Assembly: GCA_002783105.1 (NCBI GenBank)
Contig: PFJN01000048.1
Location: 1-34,976 of the forward strand
Source: Candidatus Pacebacteria bacterium CG_4_10_14_3_um_filter_34_15
GTDB taxonomy: Bacteria > Patescibacteriota > Microgenomatia > UBA1400 > PJMF01
Length of the DNA stretch: 34,976 nucleotides
Direction of reading: 5' to 3'
Numbering within the stretch: the stretch's first letter is position 1; every line of letters starts with the position of its first letter. Shown in pieces: positions 33,942-34,976 of this stretch. The translations under genes were made by a program, and so were the position numbers. The notes under the pieces are model-generated. The model did not search any database, had not been told where the DNA came from, and saw only the letters and a program-made list of their open reading frames with translations.

Positions 33942-34967
33942 ATGAGAATCAGACATAATTTTCCAATAATAAAAACAGAGCAGTATGATTGTTTTATGAC
34001 AACTATCAACACTGCTCTTGGCTTTGATTCTAACGACAAAGCTAAATTTAAACTACGGGTAATTGAATTATTTGAAACTTCTGGTTTAAAAGTAACACAA
34101 CTAGCATTTCCAGGAATCAGTAAGAGAACAATATATCGGTGGAGAAAAAGATTTATTGAGTCTGGCAAAAAGTTGCGAAGCCTCTTGCCTTTATCAACCA
34201 AACCCAAGAAGGTAAGAGAAATGGTAGTACCATATCAAATACTTGGCTTTATCAAAGAAATTAGAAAAAAATATCCTCGGCTCTCAAAATATAAAATTAG
34301 AGTGTTTTTAGATTCATATTGTGAAGAAAATCATTTGAGAAAATATTCATCTTCTTGGATTGGAAAAGTAATTAATAGATACAAGTTTTTCTTTAATATT
34401 AGAAAGGAAGTGAGAAGAAAAAGAAGGAGTACGGAACAAGTAACTCGGGTTAAACATTGTCCCAAACAAAAAGATATTGAATTAGGATACTTACAACTTG
34501 ATGGAATTAAAGTATATTTTGAAGGCAAGAACTACTATTTTCTTTCTTGTATTGAACTTAAATCCAGACAATCTTGGGCTAAAAGAGTTGGGTCAATTTC
34601 AAGCCTTAATGCAAAACTATTTCTTGAAGAAATACTTTCATCAGTTAATTATCCAATTCATACAATCCAAACAGATAATGGATCTGAGTTTAAAGGATAT
34701 TTTGACAAGGCAATTGAAGAGCTAAAAAATACACAACATGTTTGGAGCTATCCAAAGTCTCCTAAAACAAATGGCTATGTTGAGAGATTCAACTGGACTA
34801 TTCAAGATGAGTTTATTAACTATGAGATTGATACAGCAACTTATGACCTAAAAGAATTTGACGAAAGACTAGATGATTGGCTAATTTATTACAATACAAT
34901 CAGACCACATCAATCACTTAACTATATGACACCAAACAATTATTTAGTACAATTACAGAAAGGATGA
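33942..34967 (+). CDS. IS481/IS3-like transposase, integrase catalytic core
   Basis: N-terminal HTH (VTQLAFPGISKRTIYRWRKRF); LQLDGIKVYF...IQTDNGSEFKGYF...NGYVERFNWTIQDEF...YNTIRPHQSLNYMTPNNYL: DDE rve core. An alternative Met start exists at 33996. Confidence 0.87.
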   Translation: MRIRHNFPIIKTEQYDCFMTTINTALGFDSNDKAKFKLRVIELFETSGLKVTQLAFPGISKRTIYRWRKRFIESGKKLRSLLPLSTKPKKVREMVVPYQILGFIKEIRKKYPRLSKYKIRVFLDSYCEENHLRKYSSSWIGKVINRYKFFFNIRKEVRRKRRSTEQVTRVKHCPKQKDIELGYLQLDGIKVYFEGKNYYFLSCIELKSRQSWAKRVGSISSLNAKLFLEEILSSVNYPIHTIQTDNGSEFKGYFDKAIEELKNTQHVWSYPKSPKTNGYVERFNWTIQDEFINYEIDTATYDLKEFDERLDDWLIYYNTIRPHQSLNYMTPNNYLVQLQKG

Positions 34968-34976
34968 GCACGTTTG

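Larger units (their letters stand above)
33904..34976 (+). mobile_element. IS-like element with rve (DDE) transposase; right end leaves the window
   Basis: Transposase CDS flanked at left by gtcacgatacatttggcacaaacggccgttaggccgtt; the window ends in cgtttg, the inverse of the inner part of that left end. Confidence 0.6.

Noticed and set aside
1-34976. Alternative genetic code (UGA as Gly, known in some CPR lineages)
   Set aside because: Several well-bounded genes end in TGA at expected C-termini (for example fkbM, mreB, hpf), and no family continues through TGA.
1-34976. CRISPR arrays, rRNA, tRNA or a defence island
   Set aside because: No regularly spaced long repeats, no cas genes, no recognisable tRNA cloverleaf or rRNA core sequence. 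The AbrB/PIN pair is the only defence-adjacent locus and is a common type.

Overview
AT-rich, gene-dense window that looks like a Patescibacteria/CPR-type bacterial chromosome. This is inferred from small genes, divergent housekeeping proteins and many short uncharacterised ORFs. UGA acts as a stop codon, so the code appears standard. The minus-strand left part holds nadE (partial), nadD, an APH-family kinase, EamA and MFS transporters, an MBL-fold hydrolase, a site-2 protease, fmt, def and a Wzy/O-antigen-ligase-TPR protein. The plus-strand right part holds a divergent mreB-mreC-mreD-PBP2 cluster, dprA, topA and a dTMP-synthesis neighbourhood: thyA, HIT protein, dCMP deaminase (minus strand, fused to an unknown N-terminal domain), nucleotidyltransferase, DHFR-like, dut, a possible remote Maf-like protein, and tmk. 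It continues with recR, hpf, cysS, an SGNH hydrolase, an AbrB/PIN toxin-antitoxin pair, ychF, a Tat-signal HExxH protein and an rve-family transposase at the right edge. I saw no CRISPR array, rRNA, convincing tRNA or recognisable defence system. The most useful leads are: (1) a 19-bp-periodic TAATGCA repeat array interleaved with a consensus promoter and an apparently leaderless start at the toxin-antitoxin operon; (2) the dTMP cluster with a possible remote Maf-like enzyme and the fused dCMP deaminase; (3) an MreB with altered nucleotide-site motifs; (4) a 17-nt-arm inverted repeat and a GC-enriched intergenic island; (5) two G9 tracts, one inside a tiny leader ORF that overlaps the PBP2 start by ATGA. 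None is demonstrated to be a new system; all are hypotheses with stated tests.
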